From the NCBI GenBank assembly GCA_937901915.1, contig CALGUD010000112.1, positions 1-26,294 on the forward strand: DNA of 26,294 nucleotides. The letters run 5' to 3'. This DNA is from an uncultured Flavobacteriaceae bacterium (GTDB lineage Bacteria > Bacteroidota > Bacteroidia > Flavobacteriales > Flavobacteriaceae). Within the stretch, counting starts at the first letter, position 1. Each line of letters starts with the position of its first letter. Positions 17,606 to 25,213 of the stretch are shown here, piece after piece. The notes below the pieces were generated by a model. It was given only the letters and a program-made list of their open reading frames with translations. It was not told the origin of the DNA and did not search any database. The position numbers and the translations under genes are program-made.

Positions 17606-17999
17606 GTGGAGTCGGGGAGATTCGAACTCCCGTCCAAACAAGCAATTAAAATGCTTTCTACATGCTTAGTTATCGTTCAGTTTTCGACGTATAGCTGACC
17701 GAAAACCGCCTACCATACGCTTAGCTTCTTTAGATTTAAAACCGCGACGAAGCTGCACAGTTTCTATGTTGACTTTTATGGTGCCCCTAATCGGATCGCC
17801 ATCAACAAGGGCTATCCTGGGACATCTAGCTTTCCGACCTTGTCGGAACTAGGCAAATTCTACTTTAATTCGAATTATGCAGCTAAAGCGTAGTTATTTT
17901 CGCCATTTAAAAGTGTGGAATAGATATTTACGAGCATTAATTCCATGGCTCGGCATGCTTACACTCCAATTAGACTCGCTGTCAAAACCAGTCGACCCC
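17606..17999 (-). ncRNA. ssrA: Transfer-messenger RNA (tmRNA)
   Basis: About 394 nt. The 5' end reads GGGGTCGACTGGTTTTGACA. The 3' end has a T-arm with GGGAGTTCGAATCTCCC and an acceptor strand CGACTCC that pairs with GGGGTCG (one G-U pair), then discriminator A. The genome shows CC then T, so the final CCA is not fully encoded and would be added after transcription. The tag frame at 17875-17904 encodes GENNYALAA and a TAA stop, giving A-GENNYALAA on stalled proteins. The LAA end is the usual ClpXP/ClpAP-type degradation signal. It works with SmpB to free stalled ribosomes. Confidence 0.97.
17875..17904 (-). other. tmRNA proteolysis-tag reading frame (GENNYALAA)
   Basis: Codons GGC GAA AAT AAC TAC GCT TTA GCT GCA followed by TAA, preceded by the A-rich upstream stretch that sets the resume codon. 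The tag is of the type seen in Bacteroidota tmRNAs. Confidence 0.95.
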
Positions 18000-18072
18000 A
18001 TATTGAAAACCGGTACATGAAGTACCTTTTGTTTGAATTAAAATCTCAAAGAACTTATCGTTTTACGAACTG

Positions 18073-18080
18073 CAAAGGTA
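18073..18080 (-). promoter_or_regulatory. ssrA promoter -7 element (TACCTTTG)
   Basis: On the minus strand TACCTTTG matches the Bacteroidota -7 consensus TAnnTTTG exactly. The expected start of transcription is about 65 bases before the mature tmRNA 5' end, leaving a short leader for processing. A TTTG at -33 is not obvious; TTGTTG lies somewhat closer than usual. Confidence 0.6.
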
Positions 18081-18272
18081 CATAAATCTTCAACAATTTT
18101 TCTCTCTTATTTATATCAAAAGCCGTACCAAAACAGTAATCTGAAATATAATGACAAGAAGTCATTCAGGATCAATGCCTTAAAGAATTAAAGTGACTCA
18201 AATGTTAAATTAAAGTTAGAAAATTAAAAATTTATCCTATATTTAAAATCTTTAAATAATTGAACAGGCTTA

Positions 18273-18557
18273 ATGAAAATTAAATGGATTTCTGATACAA
18301 AGAGATCAGTAATTGAAACGAGAGAGTTGATTAACTTAGAGTATGAACTTAGGAAAGATATTCTGAAGTTACTATTGAAACATCCTTCATTAGATTGTGG
18401 AGATGACTTCAGATATTACACTTTTAATTATAATATTGAAACCGGAAAACTTTCTGTATCTAAAACTACTCCCGAGCCCTTTTATTCAAAGTTAAAGAAA
18501 GTGATAAAGATGAATCCTGAATTTAGTGAACTATTCGGGTCCTCTTATGATTTTTAA
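18273..18557 (+). CDS. Hypothetical 94-aa protein
   Basis: Starts with ATG and shows protein-like composition: a charged first half (KRSVIETRELINLEYELRKD) likely helical, then DDFRYYTFNYNIETGKLSVSKT, which looks like beta strands, ending in PEFSELFGSSYDF. No signal peptide, no TM segment, no motif that I recognise. It stands alone between the ssrA promoter region and the convergent hydrolase operon. Codon use resembles the rest of the window. Confidence 0.55.
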   Translation: MKIKWISDTKRSVIETRELINLEYELRKDILKLLLKHPSLDCGDDFRYYTFNYNIETGKLSVSKTTPEPFYSKLKKVIKMNPEFSELFGSSYDF

Positions 18558-18562
18558 AAAGC

Positions 18563-18593
18563 TATTCCCCGCTTGGGGGTCAAGAAGGGAATA
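18563..18593 (-). terminator. Intrinsic terminator of the hydrolase operon
   Basis: On the minus strand TATTCCC and GGGAATA form a 7-bp stem, with an inner CTTG/CAAG stem closing an ACCCC loop. The sequence continues GCTTTTT, as expected for a rho-independent terminator. It lies 9 bp after the stop of the hydrolase at 18602 and 5 bp after the convergent hypothetical gene, so it may serve both. Confidence 0.7.
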
Positions 18594-18601
18594 ACTTATT
18601 G

Positions 18602-19642
18602 CTAGTTTGAGAAAACTAATGAATGCTTTTTTATAAAATTTTCATCCTGCTGTATAAATTGTAAAACATCTATTGCTACGGATTGAGGCAAAGCCCAGTG
18701 GAAATTATGGCCAGCTTGCTGAGTGTCTTTATTTAAACTATAGGTTTTATACAAAACTGGTTTTTTAAATTTTTTACCGGCCTGTTTTAAAGCACCCTTC
18801 ACCTCTTCCTGATCTTGTTCAGGACAAAGAAGATCTCCATCAGCCCATAAAACCAATACTTGAGCCTTAATGTTGTACAATTTTTCTGTGTTGTCTGTTT
18901 TCTTTAAAGCCTCTAAAGTATCAAACCAGGTTCCTAAAGACAGATTGCAGGTTTCCTTTAAAATTGAGATCAACAGGTCATCTGGTGCTGTATCTTCCGT
19001 CACCCACTCATTTTTTAAAAATGTAATGACATCCTCACCAAGTACTTCCGGAGTTAAGTAATACGATTCCTTCTTCCAGTCTGCTCCATATTCCAAAATC
19101 AATTTTTGCTTCCATTCTTCAGTCATTTCTGCTAAATATTCCTGTATGGCTTTATTTTTTTTGCCATTTACAAATGCCCCTAACATAGTTAAAGATTGTA
19201 CTTTATCCGGATTGGAATCTGCTATTTCCTGTGCAATTAAATTTCCCATTGAATGACCGACAAAGTGGGCCGATGAAATATTTTTTTTAGACATCAGAGC
19301 AAGGATATCAGCAGCAAAATATTGCATTTCAAAATCATTTTTTCCGCTAATAGAAGGCATGGAACTTCCTCCATGCCCTCTGAGGTCGGGGACAATAATC
19401 CTTAAGTCATTATTTAAGAGTAAAATTTCATTCACAACATTTTTAAATGATCGTGCAGTATCTGTATATCCATGTAAAAGGATTAAAACATTGCCATCCG
19501 GGTTTCCTTCTTCAATATATTTCATCTCTATACCTGTAGAAAGTTGTATGCTTTTTTTCTGAGAGGCAAAGAAATCGGTCTTCGGACCCTCAAATCCAAA
19601 GATTATGTTTGAAATTATAACAGTTAATAAGATCATTCTCAT
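18602..19642 (-). CDS. Exported alpha/beta hydrolase
   Basis: 346 aa. A hydrophobic N-terminal segment (residues 3-16) suggests export. The alpha/beta-hydrolase fold is clear: oxyanion HG at 57-58 (LILLHGYTDTA), PDLRGHGGS at 85-93, nucleophile S131 in GHSMGN, acid D270 (or D268) in LWADGDLLCPEQ, and H312 in AGHNFHW. The lid region (about 155-250) is longer than in small esterases. The substrate is unknown; esterases, lipases and epoxide hydrolases share these features. It follows the fatty-acid-hydroxylase-family gene after only 11 bp, so the pair probably acts on related lipid or ester substrates. Confidence 0.88.
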   Translation of the reverse strand: MRMILLTVIISNIIFGFEGPKTDFFASQKKSIQLSTGIEMKYIEEGNPDGNVLILLHGYTDTARSFKNVVNEILLLNNDLRIIVPDLRGHGGSSMPSISGKNDFEMQYFAADILALMSKKNISSAHFVGHSMGNLIAQEIADSNPDKVQSLTMLGAFVNGKKNKAIQEYLAEMTEEWKQKLILEYGADWKKESYYLTPEVLGEDVITFLKNEWVTEDTAPDDLLISILKETCNLSLGTWFDTLEALKKTDNTEKLYNIKAQVLVLWADGDLLCPEQDQEEVKGALKQAGKKFKKPVLYKTYSLNKDTQQAGHNFHWALPQSVAIDVLQFIQQDENFIKKHSLVFSN

Positions 19643-19653
19643 TTGATTATTTT

Positions 19654-20433
19654 TTATTTATTCTTTTCGCTTGAAATATCCCTGAATAGTAGCATTTCCT
19701 TTAGTTTACCTGAAGCACCTTCGTAAAAACCGGTTTCATGCTCATAAGTCTTCGGATTTTTAAAAGTGCCGAAAATAATGTCATAGATGGCCAGGTCTGC
19801 ATAATTATACGCATGAATTCCTTTTGCATGGTGCAGTGTATGGCTTTCCGGTCGCTGAACGATATATCCGAGCCATACAGGTGTTTTAATATTACTATGC
19901 TGAAAAATTGCCAAAAAGGTAGTTCCTAGTATGATTAATGTGGCTGCTTCTGGAGTAAAACCTGCAACGCCAACTAAACACAGGCTACTGAGAAATGTGA
20001 ATCCAATCATGTCCATCGGGCTAAAATAAAATGCCCCGTAACTATCCATTCTTTCTACGCTATGATGCATTTGGTGAAAAATTTTCCACAAATGATCACT
20101 GCTATGCATGGTCCTGTGCCAGATGTACAGGCCTAATTCATAAATTAAGATGCCTGTAACTGCTCCCCAGAAAGTACCTAGCCCTGTTAGGTTTAGTAAT
20201 TGAAATTCTGCCAGGTATCCATCCCAGAAGATAGGTAGGTAAGATGAAAGAAAAAAGAAAAACACAAAGGCGATGATACCTCTCAGTTTCCAGAATCTTA
20301 CCTTGGGTAATTCTCTGGCAGGAAATAGAGCTTCCCATACCATTAAGCTTCCAAAAATAACATATACAATAATAGAGATAGGGTCCAGTAATAGTTCAAG
20401 GGGTGTTGGTAATGTACTTAATAATGCTTCCAT
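19654..20433 (-). CDS. Sterol desaturase / fatty-acid hydroxylase family membrane protein
   Basis: 259 aa, normal for the family. Three to four membrane segments (about 18-38, 52-70, 85-105, 145-180) and the di-iron histidine boxes: HRTMH (106-110), HQMHH (120-124) and HTLHH (198-202), plus H179. Enzymes of this family use O2 and two irons to hydroxylate or desaturate lipids, carotenoids or sterol-like molecules. The exact substrate cannot be read here. It is the first gene of a two-gene operon with the alpha/beta hydrolase, with a TACTTTTG promoter element and three regular TGTCTAC boxes upstream. Confidence 0.9.
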   Translation of the reverse strand: MEALLSTLPTPLELLLDPISIIVYVIFGSLMVWEALFPARELPKVRFWKLRGIIAFVFFFFLSSYLPIFWDGYLAEFQLLNLTGLGTFWGAVTGILIYELGLYIWHRTMHSSDHLWKIFHQMHHSVERMDSYGAFYFSPMDMIGFTFLSSLCLVGVAGFTPEAATLIILGTTFLAIFQHSNIKTPVWLGYIVQRPESHTLHHAKGIHAYNYADLAIYDIIFGTFKNPKTYEHETGFYEGASGKLKEMLLFRDISSEKNK

Positions 20434-20504
20434 TTTGATTTTTATTAATATTTACTTAGTTATTAAATACAATTGTTTTTCAACCGTATTTTTTAAATCG
20501 GCAG

Positions 20505-20512
20505 CAAAAGTA
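20505..20512 (-). promoter_or_regulatory. Promoter -7 element for the hydroxylase operon (TACTTTTG)
   Basis: TACTTTTG on the minus strand matches TAnnTTTG. The expected transcription start is near 20498, about 65 bases before the ATG at 20433. The -33 position is T-rich (TTTTTAAT) but not a clean TTTG. Confidence 0.55.
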
Positions 20513-20544
20513 TAGGGTGTAAACATTAAAAATTAAAAAGGGCA

Positions 20545-20615
20545 GTAGACATAAGGTATACAGCTCATTATAAAAGGTAGACATGAGGAGTGAAACGAAG
20601 AAAAACAGGTAGACA
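20545..20615 (-). promoter_or_regulatory. Three TGTCTAC boxes at exact 32-bp spacing
   Basis: TGTCTAC (plus strand GTAGACA) occurs at 20545-20551, 20577-20583 and 20609-20615. Starts are 32 bp apart both times, which is three helical turns, so all boxes face the same side of the DNA. The first lies about 33 bp upstream of the -7 element. Only the box and a few neighbouring bases are kept, as in an operator array rather than a recent tandem duplication. Confidence 0.6.
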
Positions 20616-20682
20616 GGACGTGAACAACACATTTTAATCTGCTGTAATTCAGTATGTTAACAAAATCAAAGAAAATGAAGAA

Positions 20683-22356
20683 CTAGTTGTAATTTTTTCC
20701 TTCAAATTGGGTAAAAAATGATAAAAGATCTTCATCCTGGTCCAAACCCAACTTTTTTCTTAATCTGTAACGGGCAGTTTTTGTGCTTTCAGGCGAAATC
20801 CCTAAAATGCCTGAACTCTCTTTTGTAGATAAATTCAACCGGGTTAACGCTGCAACTTTTAAGTCATTTCCACTAAGTTCAGGAAATGTGCTCTTTAAAT
20901 TTTTGAGAAAACTGGTGTGTACCTGGTCAAAATGTACTTTAAAATCTTCCCAGTCTTTTTCCACATTTTTATGTTGTCTTATAATTTTTTCAAGGTCATT
21001 TAATGCTTTAATTTGTTTGCCCCCAGATTCCTTTTGTGCGGATTTTATCTTTTCATAAATCGCTTCCAATAATTCATTTTTTTGAACAAAATTAAGGGCA
21101 TAGGAAGTTAGTTCCTTGTTTTTAAAATGAAGTTGTTGAGTAAGCTCTGCATGTTGCAGTCGTTGGTTTTCTAATTCGGTTTTTGCTATGAGGTCTTTAG
21201 ACTTTATGAGTTCCTGCTGGTTTTTATTTTTTAAATGAAGGCTTCTGATAAGGAATACAGAAAGAAGTATGATTATTAGAAGAGTACTGACAAAAACCCA
21301 TTGTATTAATTGATCCTTTTCTCTTTGCTGGTAGAGGAATTCCATTTCTTTATTTTTTTCCGCCAACTCATTGCTAAACTCCAAAGCTGCAATTTGCTTT
21401 GATTTTTGAGTATTGTAAATAGAATCTTTTAGGGCTGTGAATGCATCATAATACTCTAAAGATTCATCAAGCTTTCCTTGCTGTTTCTTAAGCAACCTTA
21501 ATTCATAATACGCATCAAGTATGTATTTTTTTAATTGTTTTTCAGTTGCTTTTTTTACGGCTAAATTTAAATGCATTTCTGCTGCTTCATACTCATTCCG
21601 TAATCTTAAAAGTTTTCCGAACTGTACCAGGTTACTTATAAGGCCATCTTCATCATTAATAGACTTGCTCATTGTTACTGCTTTCCGCAAGTGGTAATCA
21701 GCTTGTTCCAACTCTCCTTCTATAAGAAATAAAGTGCCTAATTTATTATGTGCTTCTGCACTTCCATATGTGAAATTATTTTCGGAATGAATGTTTAAGG
21801 CATTGGTAAAGTATTCTTTGGCATCATATAGTTGGTTTTTTTCCATAAAAACCATTCCAATTTTGGTGAAAGCAGTAGCAATCCGGCCCTTTAAATTCAG
21901 TTTAGAAAACTTTTCAATGGCTTTATGATATAAATCCAATGCTTTATCGTAATCTTCAATGGCTGCATACACCATGCCTATATTGAGTAAACAGTTGGCT
22001 ACCCCTTCTTCATCATTAATTTCCTTATAGGTATTGAGAGCAGCGGAGAGATTCTCTAAAGCAAGTTTAGGCTGCCCTAAGGTCCAGTAAGAAACACCAA
22101 TAATTCTTTTGGCTTTGGCCATGCCTGCAGGGTAATTCAGAGTGTAGGCCAGGTTTAGTGCTTCGGAGCCATATTCAATTGACTTTTTGGAATCTATAAT
22201 CCAGTATTCGTATCCCAGCTCGTTAAGAATATCCACTCTTATTGTATCCGGTTCCTGAGCCTGCTCAAGTTTTTGCCTGAGACTGTCAATGCCGGTTTGT
22301 CCCTTAAGTGCTATAGCAATTAAAAAAGCAAATAAAATACAAAAATTGCGGTTCAT
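20683..22356 (-). CDS. TPR-domain membrane regulator with C-terminal LuxR-type HTH
   Basis: 557 aa. Signal peptide (1-20, ending KGQ), then about six to seven TPR motifs (about 25-320; for example CLLNIGMVYAAIEDYDKAL). One TM helix lies at about 350-372, a coiled coil at about 375-470, and a LuxR-like HTH at about 487-545 with LNLSTKE and RYRLRKKLGLD. The TPRs should be periplasmic and the HTH cytoplasmic. The module after the TM helix resembles that of the propeller regulator at 1949. It lies upstream of the hydroxylase operon on the same strand with a 249-bp gap, so it might control that operon (inference); no partner kinase is present. Confidence 0.87.
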   Translation of the reverse strand: MNRNFCILFAFLIAIALKGQTGIDSLRQKLEQAQEPDTIRVDILNELGYEYWIIDSKKSIEYGSEALNLAYTLNYPAGMAKAKRIIGVSYWTLGQPKLALENLSAALNTYKEINDEEGVANCLLNIGMVYAAIEDYDKALDLYHKAIEKFSKLNLKGRIATAFTKIGMVFMEKNQLYDAKEYFTNALNIHSENNFTYGSAEAHNKLGTLFLIEGELEQADYHLRKAVTMSKSINDEDGLISNLVQFGKLLRLRNEYEAAEMHLNLAVKKATEKQLKKYILDAYYELRLLKKQQGKLDESLEYYDAFTALKDSIYNTQKSKQIAALEFSNELAEKNKEMEFLYQQREKDQLIQWVFVSTLLIIILLSVFLIRSLHLKNKNQQELIKSKDLIAKTELENQRLQHAELTQQLHFKNKELTSYALNFVQKNELLEAIYEKIKSAQKESGGKQIKALNDLEKIIRQHKNVEKDWEDFKVHFDQVHTSFLKNLKSTFPELSGNDLKVAALTRLNLSTKESSGILGISPESTKTARYRLRKKLGLDQDEDLLSFFTQFEGKNYN

Positions 22357-22375
22357 TATGATTGGTTGTAAACTA

Positions 22376-22383
22376 CAAATATA
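22376..22383 (-). promoter_or_regulatory. Promoter -7 element of the TPR regulator (TATATTTG)
   Basis: TATATTTG on the minus strand fits TAnnTTTG and lies 19 bp before the ATG, which would give a very short leader. The -33 region holds TTTAG rather than TTTG. Confidence 0.45.
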
Positions 22384-22520
22384 ATATTTGATATGAACTA
22401 AATTGTATTTTGATAAAAACTGAAGAATAAATGATGTCTAAACCAGTAAAGTTTAAAGATTTATAAGTAAATAATTTACAGTGATTAATTTCATGTTTCA
22501 GGATGCAATCTTAGTATCCA

Positions 22521-22561
22521 ACCCCTCTTTCATTTTGATGAAATTTAGAGAAAGAGGGTGG
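22521..22561 (-). terminator. Hairpin after creD
   Basis: CCCTCTTTC (22523-22531) and GAAAGAGGG (22550-22558) form a perfect 9-bp stem with an 18-base loop, just after the creD stop codon at 22579. A T-run does not follow on the minus strand, so termination strength is uncertain. Confidence 0.5.
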
Positions 22562-22578
22562 ACAACTAACAAACTATT

Positions 22579-23973
22579 TTAATCATTCTGCCAATCAATT
22601 TTCCGGGAGAAATACATCACGACAGATAAAATGAAAAATAATCCTATACTACCCACCAGAAGTGCATAATTTTCCAGTTGAATGATAACAAAAATAAATG
22701 CGTATAGTGCTGTAAGGGAAGCTCCTATAAACAAAGGGAATTTTATATTTTTCAGGATGGATTTTGAATAGAGGCTGATTAATATAACAACCGCACTGCC
22801 TGCAGTTAAATACCCTGTTAAATAATTGCTGTGTTCTGTGATGGATATAAGAAGCGTGTAGAACATCGTTAATGCCAATCCAATCATTAAATACTGGAAC
22901 GGGTGAATGTGAATTTTACTTAATGTCTGTATTAGAAAGAAAATAAGGAAAGTAAGTGCAATTACGAGAAAACCATACTTGGCAGTGCGCTCGCTTTTTT
23001 GATATTCATCCACCGGGACAATCAGTTTTACACCAAATGCAAATTCCTTTAAGTTGGGCATCGTTTCAAAAAAATGTTGTTCAAATTGCCTGTTTATTTG
23101 TAAAACCTCCCATTCTGCAGTAAAACCATCCTTGCTAACCCGTTCTTCTTCATTATTTAAAGGTAAAAATTCACCGAAAAAGTTAGGAGAAGTCCAGTTT
23201 GAGTTCATTTTTACTTTAGTTTCCTTTCCTAAAGGTATAAAACTTAACTGCTCACTACCATTTACATTAAATTCAAAACTAAATGAAGTGGGGGTGTCCT
23301 TGGTGATATGCTCCGGATCAATAACGCTACTCTCTAATTGTTGAAGTACGATAGGTTTATCATATGGTGAATACTCGGAATAATCATTTACAGGGGTTTT
23401 ATATTTTGGGACAAAGCCATATTTTTCACCATTTATATTAATGGAAACATCATTTCTGATCCCTTTTAAGTTTGAAGATTGAATAAGGACAGTCGCTTTC
23501 TCCCACATCACATCTTCCTCTTTTATATCATGTGACAGAAAATCTGGCTTGGAAAAAGTACCGTTACACTTTATATGAGAATTGAATACTGTAGTTGTAT
23601 AGATGCTCCTGTTTTTTGCCTGTGCATCAACTTCTGAATCAATATGAAGATTGTCCGGCAAAAAATATGCATTTTTTATATGTACTTCCTGTTCTTTAAT
23701 GGCTTGCCCGGTTTTTTGGTCAACTTTTACAATTTCCGTATAGGTTTTATAAGGTATTTTTAAGATAGGGCCGGAAAGAACCACTGAGTTTCCCCATTTT
23801 TCATTAATTTCATTTATAACTTCTACTTTTCTATAAGAACGCTCCGTGATTAAGCTTTCTATAAAGGAAAGCGGAATGAGTAATACAAGAATTAAAAATC
23901 CTACCATAAGCATTCTGGCGGTTATTGATTTTTTGATCCAATTTGCAAATTTGTTGTTCGTTTGTGTTTCCAT
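22579..23973 (-). CDS. creD: CreD family inner-membrane protein
   Basis: 464 aa, normal for CreD. One N-terminal TM helix (about 18-38, with the family-typical LLIPLSFIESLITERS) is followed by a large periplasmic beta-rich domain (about 45-325, with VVLSGPILKIPY and AEWEVLQINRQF). A C-terminal bundle of about five TM helices (330-460, HPFQYLMIGLALTMFYTLLI in this region) closes the protein. E. coli CreD is an output of the CreBC system linked to envelope stress and colicin tolerance. In Bacteroidota it usually stands beside a small winged-helix regulator, as here, and no CreBC genes are present. A perfect palindrome lies 16 bp before the ATG, shared with the membrane-protein gene at 24999. 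Confidence 0.93.
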   Translation of the reverse strand: METQTNNKFANWIKKSITARMLMVGFLILVLLIPLSFIESLITERSYRKVEVINEINEKWGNSVVLSGPILKIPYKTYTEIVKVDQKTGQAIKEQEVHIKNAYFLPDNLHIDSEVDAQAKNRSIYTTTVFNSHIKCNGTFSKPDFLSHDIKEEDVMWEKATVLIQSSNLKGIRNDVSININGEKYGFVPKYKTPVNDYSEYSPYDKPIVLQQLESSVIDPEHITKDTPTSFSFEFNVNGSEQLSFIPLGKETKVKMNSNWTSPNFFGEFLPLNNEEERVSKDGFTAEWEVLQINRQFEQHFFETMPNLKEFAFGVKLIVPVDEYQKSERTAKYGFLVIALTFLIFFLIQTLSKIHIHPFQYLMIGLALTMFYTLLISITEHSNYLTGYLTAGSAVVILISLYSKSILKNIKFPLFIGASLTALYAFIFVIIQLENYALLVGSIGLFFILSVVMYFSRKIDWQND

Positions 23974-23989
23974 AACAGTTAGATTAAAG

Positions 23990-24008
23990 TACTTTGTTTT
24001 TCAAAGTA
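23990..24008 (-). promoter_or_regulatory. 19-bp palindromic operator before creD
   Basis: On the minus strand TACTTTGAAAAACAAAGTA: 7-bp perfect arms with a 5-bp spacer, 16 bp upstream of the creD ATG. The arm nearest the upstream side contains TTACTTTG, which resembles the -7 element, so a bound protein would cover the promoter. The same 19 bases occur at 25007-25025. Confidence 0.75.
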
Positions 24009-24029
24009 AATGATTAAAAAAATATTAGA

Positions 24030-24323
24030 TTACTGATTATTAATTAATTTTTCAAGGGCATCAATGTGTTTACTAAATTCAGCTTTACCCAATCTTGTCA
24101 CCGAATAGCGGGTATTTGGTTTTCTTTCAATGAACTGCTTTTCTACTTTTATGTATTCTTCTTTCTCAAGGGCTTTTAAATGACTGGCTAAATTACCGTC
24201 GGTTGCTCCCAGTAAGTCTTTGAGCAAGGTAAATTCGGCAAATTCGTTCACCATCAGAACAGACATAATGCCCAGCCTGATCCTGTGGTCAAAAGCTTTA
24301 TTTATATTATTTATTATGCTCAA
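24030..24323 (-). CDS. Winged-helix transcriptional regulator (HTH_34 type)
   Basis: 97 aa. Pattern of a small MarR/ArsR-like winged helix: FDHRIRLGIMSVLMV (helix 1), FTLLKDLLGATDGNLASHLKALEKEEYI (recognition region, about 32-60) and a basic wing FIERKPNTRYSVTRLGK (about 64-80). There is no sensor domain or metal-binding cysteine. The start is TTG at 24321-24323: the upstream in-frame stretch to the stop at 24363 has no ATG, and later ATGs would cut helix 1. It lies between creD and a membrane-protein gene, both preceded by the same palindrome, so it is the obvious candidate to bind it as an autoregulating repressor (inference). Confidence 0.85.
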   Translation of the reverse strand: MSIINNINKAFDHRIRLGIMSVLMVNEFAEFTLLKDLLGATDGNLASHLKALEKEEYIKVEKQFIERKPNTRYSVTRLGKAEFSKHIDALEKLINNQ

Positions 24324-24390
24324 TTTATTTTGTTTTATTTGCCATTTATAAAATGCAGTGGATTATAATCTTAAATCCTAATCATCAACA

Positions 24391-24999
24391 TCACTGCCTG
24401 TCATATTTTATATACATGATAACACCGTAAATAATATGTAATATGCCAAAGCCCAGCACCCATAGCCAAAATCCGTAACCGGGAAGAGCAGTACAGATTA
24501 ATCCGAGTATAATTTCAATGAATCCAAGATAGCGTATATTACTTAGTGTATATTTTGATGCATTTACTAACGCCAGTCCGTAAAAAATAAGCATTAGTGA
24601 GGCAGTTTCTCCGTATTGTCCCTGATTTAGTATTATTAATATGTAAATACCACCGGTTATAAGAGGGATCAAAAAATTTATGAGTAGCCGTCTGGATGAA
24701 GCGTCCCATATTTTTTCTCCGTTTTTCCTGGCTTTACGTGTGGTTAATAATATTCCTGTAAAGAAACTGAGAAAAGCAACCGCTAACAGGTCAATGAGAA
24801 CGAGCCTGAATATTTCGCCATCGAGTATCAAATAACCTCTCTGGCTACTTGAAACCAGGCGATAGGCAATAAAGGCACCTATTAAGGCATAAATCCCGGC
24901 CATGATACCGGATAAACCGCTAAGGGATATAAACCGCGATGAACGGTTCATTAAATTTTTAATTTCGGAAATATCTTCCAGATACTTTTTCGATTCCAT
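24391..24999 (-). CDS. Multi-pass membrane protein of the creD locus
   Basis: 202 aa with about six TM segments (about 24-48, 62-86, 105-125, 130-146, 153-172, 176-196) and short charged ends. I do not recognise a named domain. The gene is first in the order membrane protein, winged-helix regulator (67 bp gap), creD. Its start codon lies only 7 bp downstream of a 19-bp palindrome also found before creD. It may act together with CreD in an envelope response, or sense the state of the membrane for the regulator; both are guesses from context. Confidence 0.85.
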   Translation of the reverse strand: MESKKYLEDISEIKNLMNRSSRFISLSGLSGIMAGIYALIGAFIAYRLVSSSQRGYLILDGEIFRLVLIDLLAVAFLSFFTGILLTTRKARKNGEKIWDASSRRLLINFLIPLITGGIYILIILNQGQYGETASLMLIFYGLALVNASKYTLSNIRYLGFIEIILGLICTALPGYGFWLWVLGFGILHIIYGVIMYIKYDRQ

Positions 25000-25006
25000 A
25001 CTAAAG

Positions 25007-25025
25007 TACTTTGAAAAACAAAGTA
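25007..25025 (-). promoter_or_regulatory. 19-bp palindromic operator before the membrane-protein/regulator pair
   Basis: On the plus strand TACTTTGAAAAACAAAGTA, identical to the minus-strand reading of the site before creD. It begins 7 bp upstream of the start codon at 24999. The arm TTACTTTG (minus strand, 25019-25026) could be the -7 element, giving a nearly leaderless transcript that a bound repressor would block. Confidence 0.75.
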
Positions 25026-25213
25026 AAATAAAAAAAGTATAATAAACAAGATTTATTTTTTATTTTGTAATGAGCTTACTGTTTAATACACGAAATGCCT
25101 TTCTTTTGAACCAGACTGGCATTTGCGGGGCAGTTTCTATTCTAGAATACTTCGTAGAGTGGGGTAACAATAACAATAAAATGAATAAATTTTATAAAAA
25201 TAGCCATAGTAGG

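Noticed and set aside
17606..17640. T-arm-like sequence suggesting a tRNA gene
   Set aside because: The T-arm and acceptor belong to the tmRNA; the matching 5' acceptor lies about 390 bases away and the tag frame is present between them.
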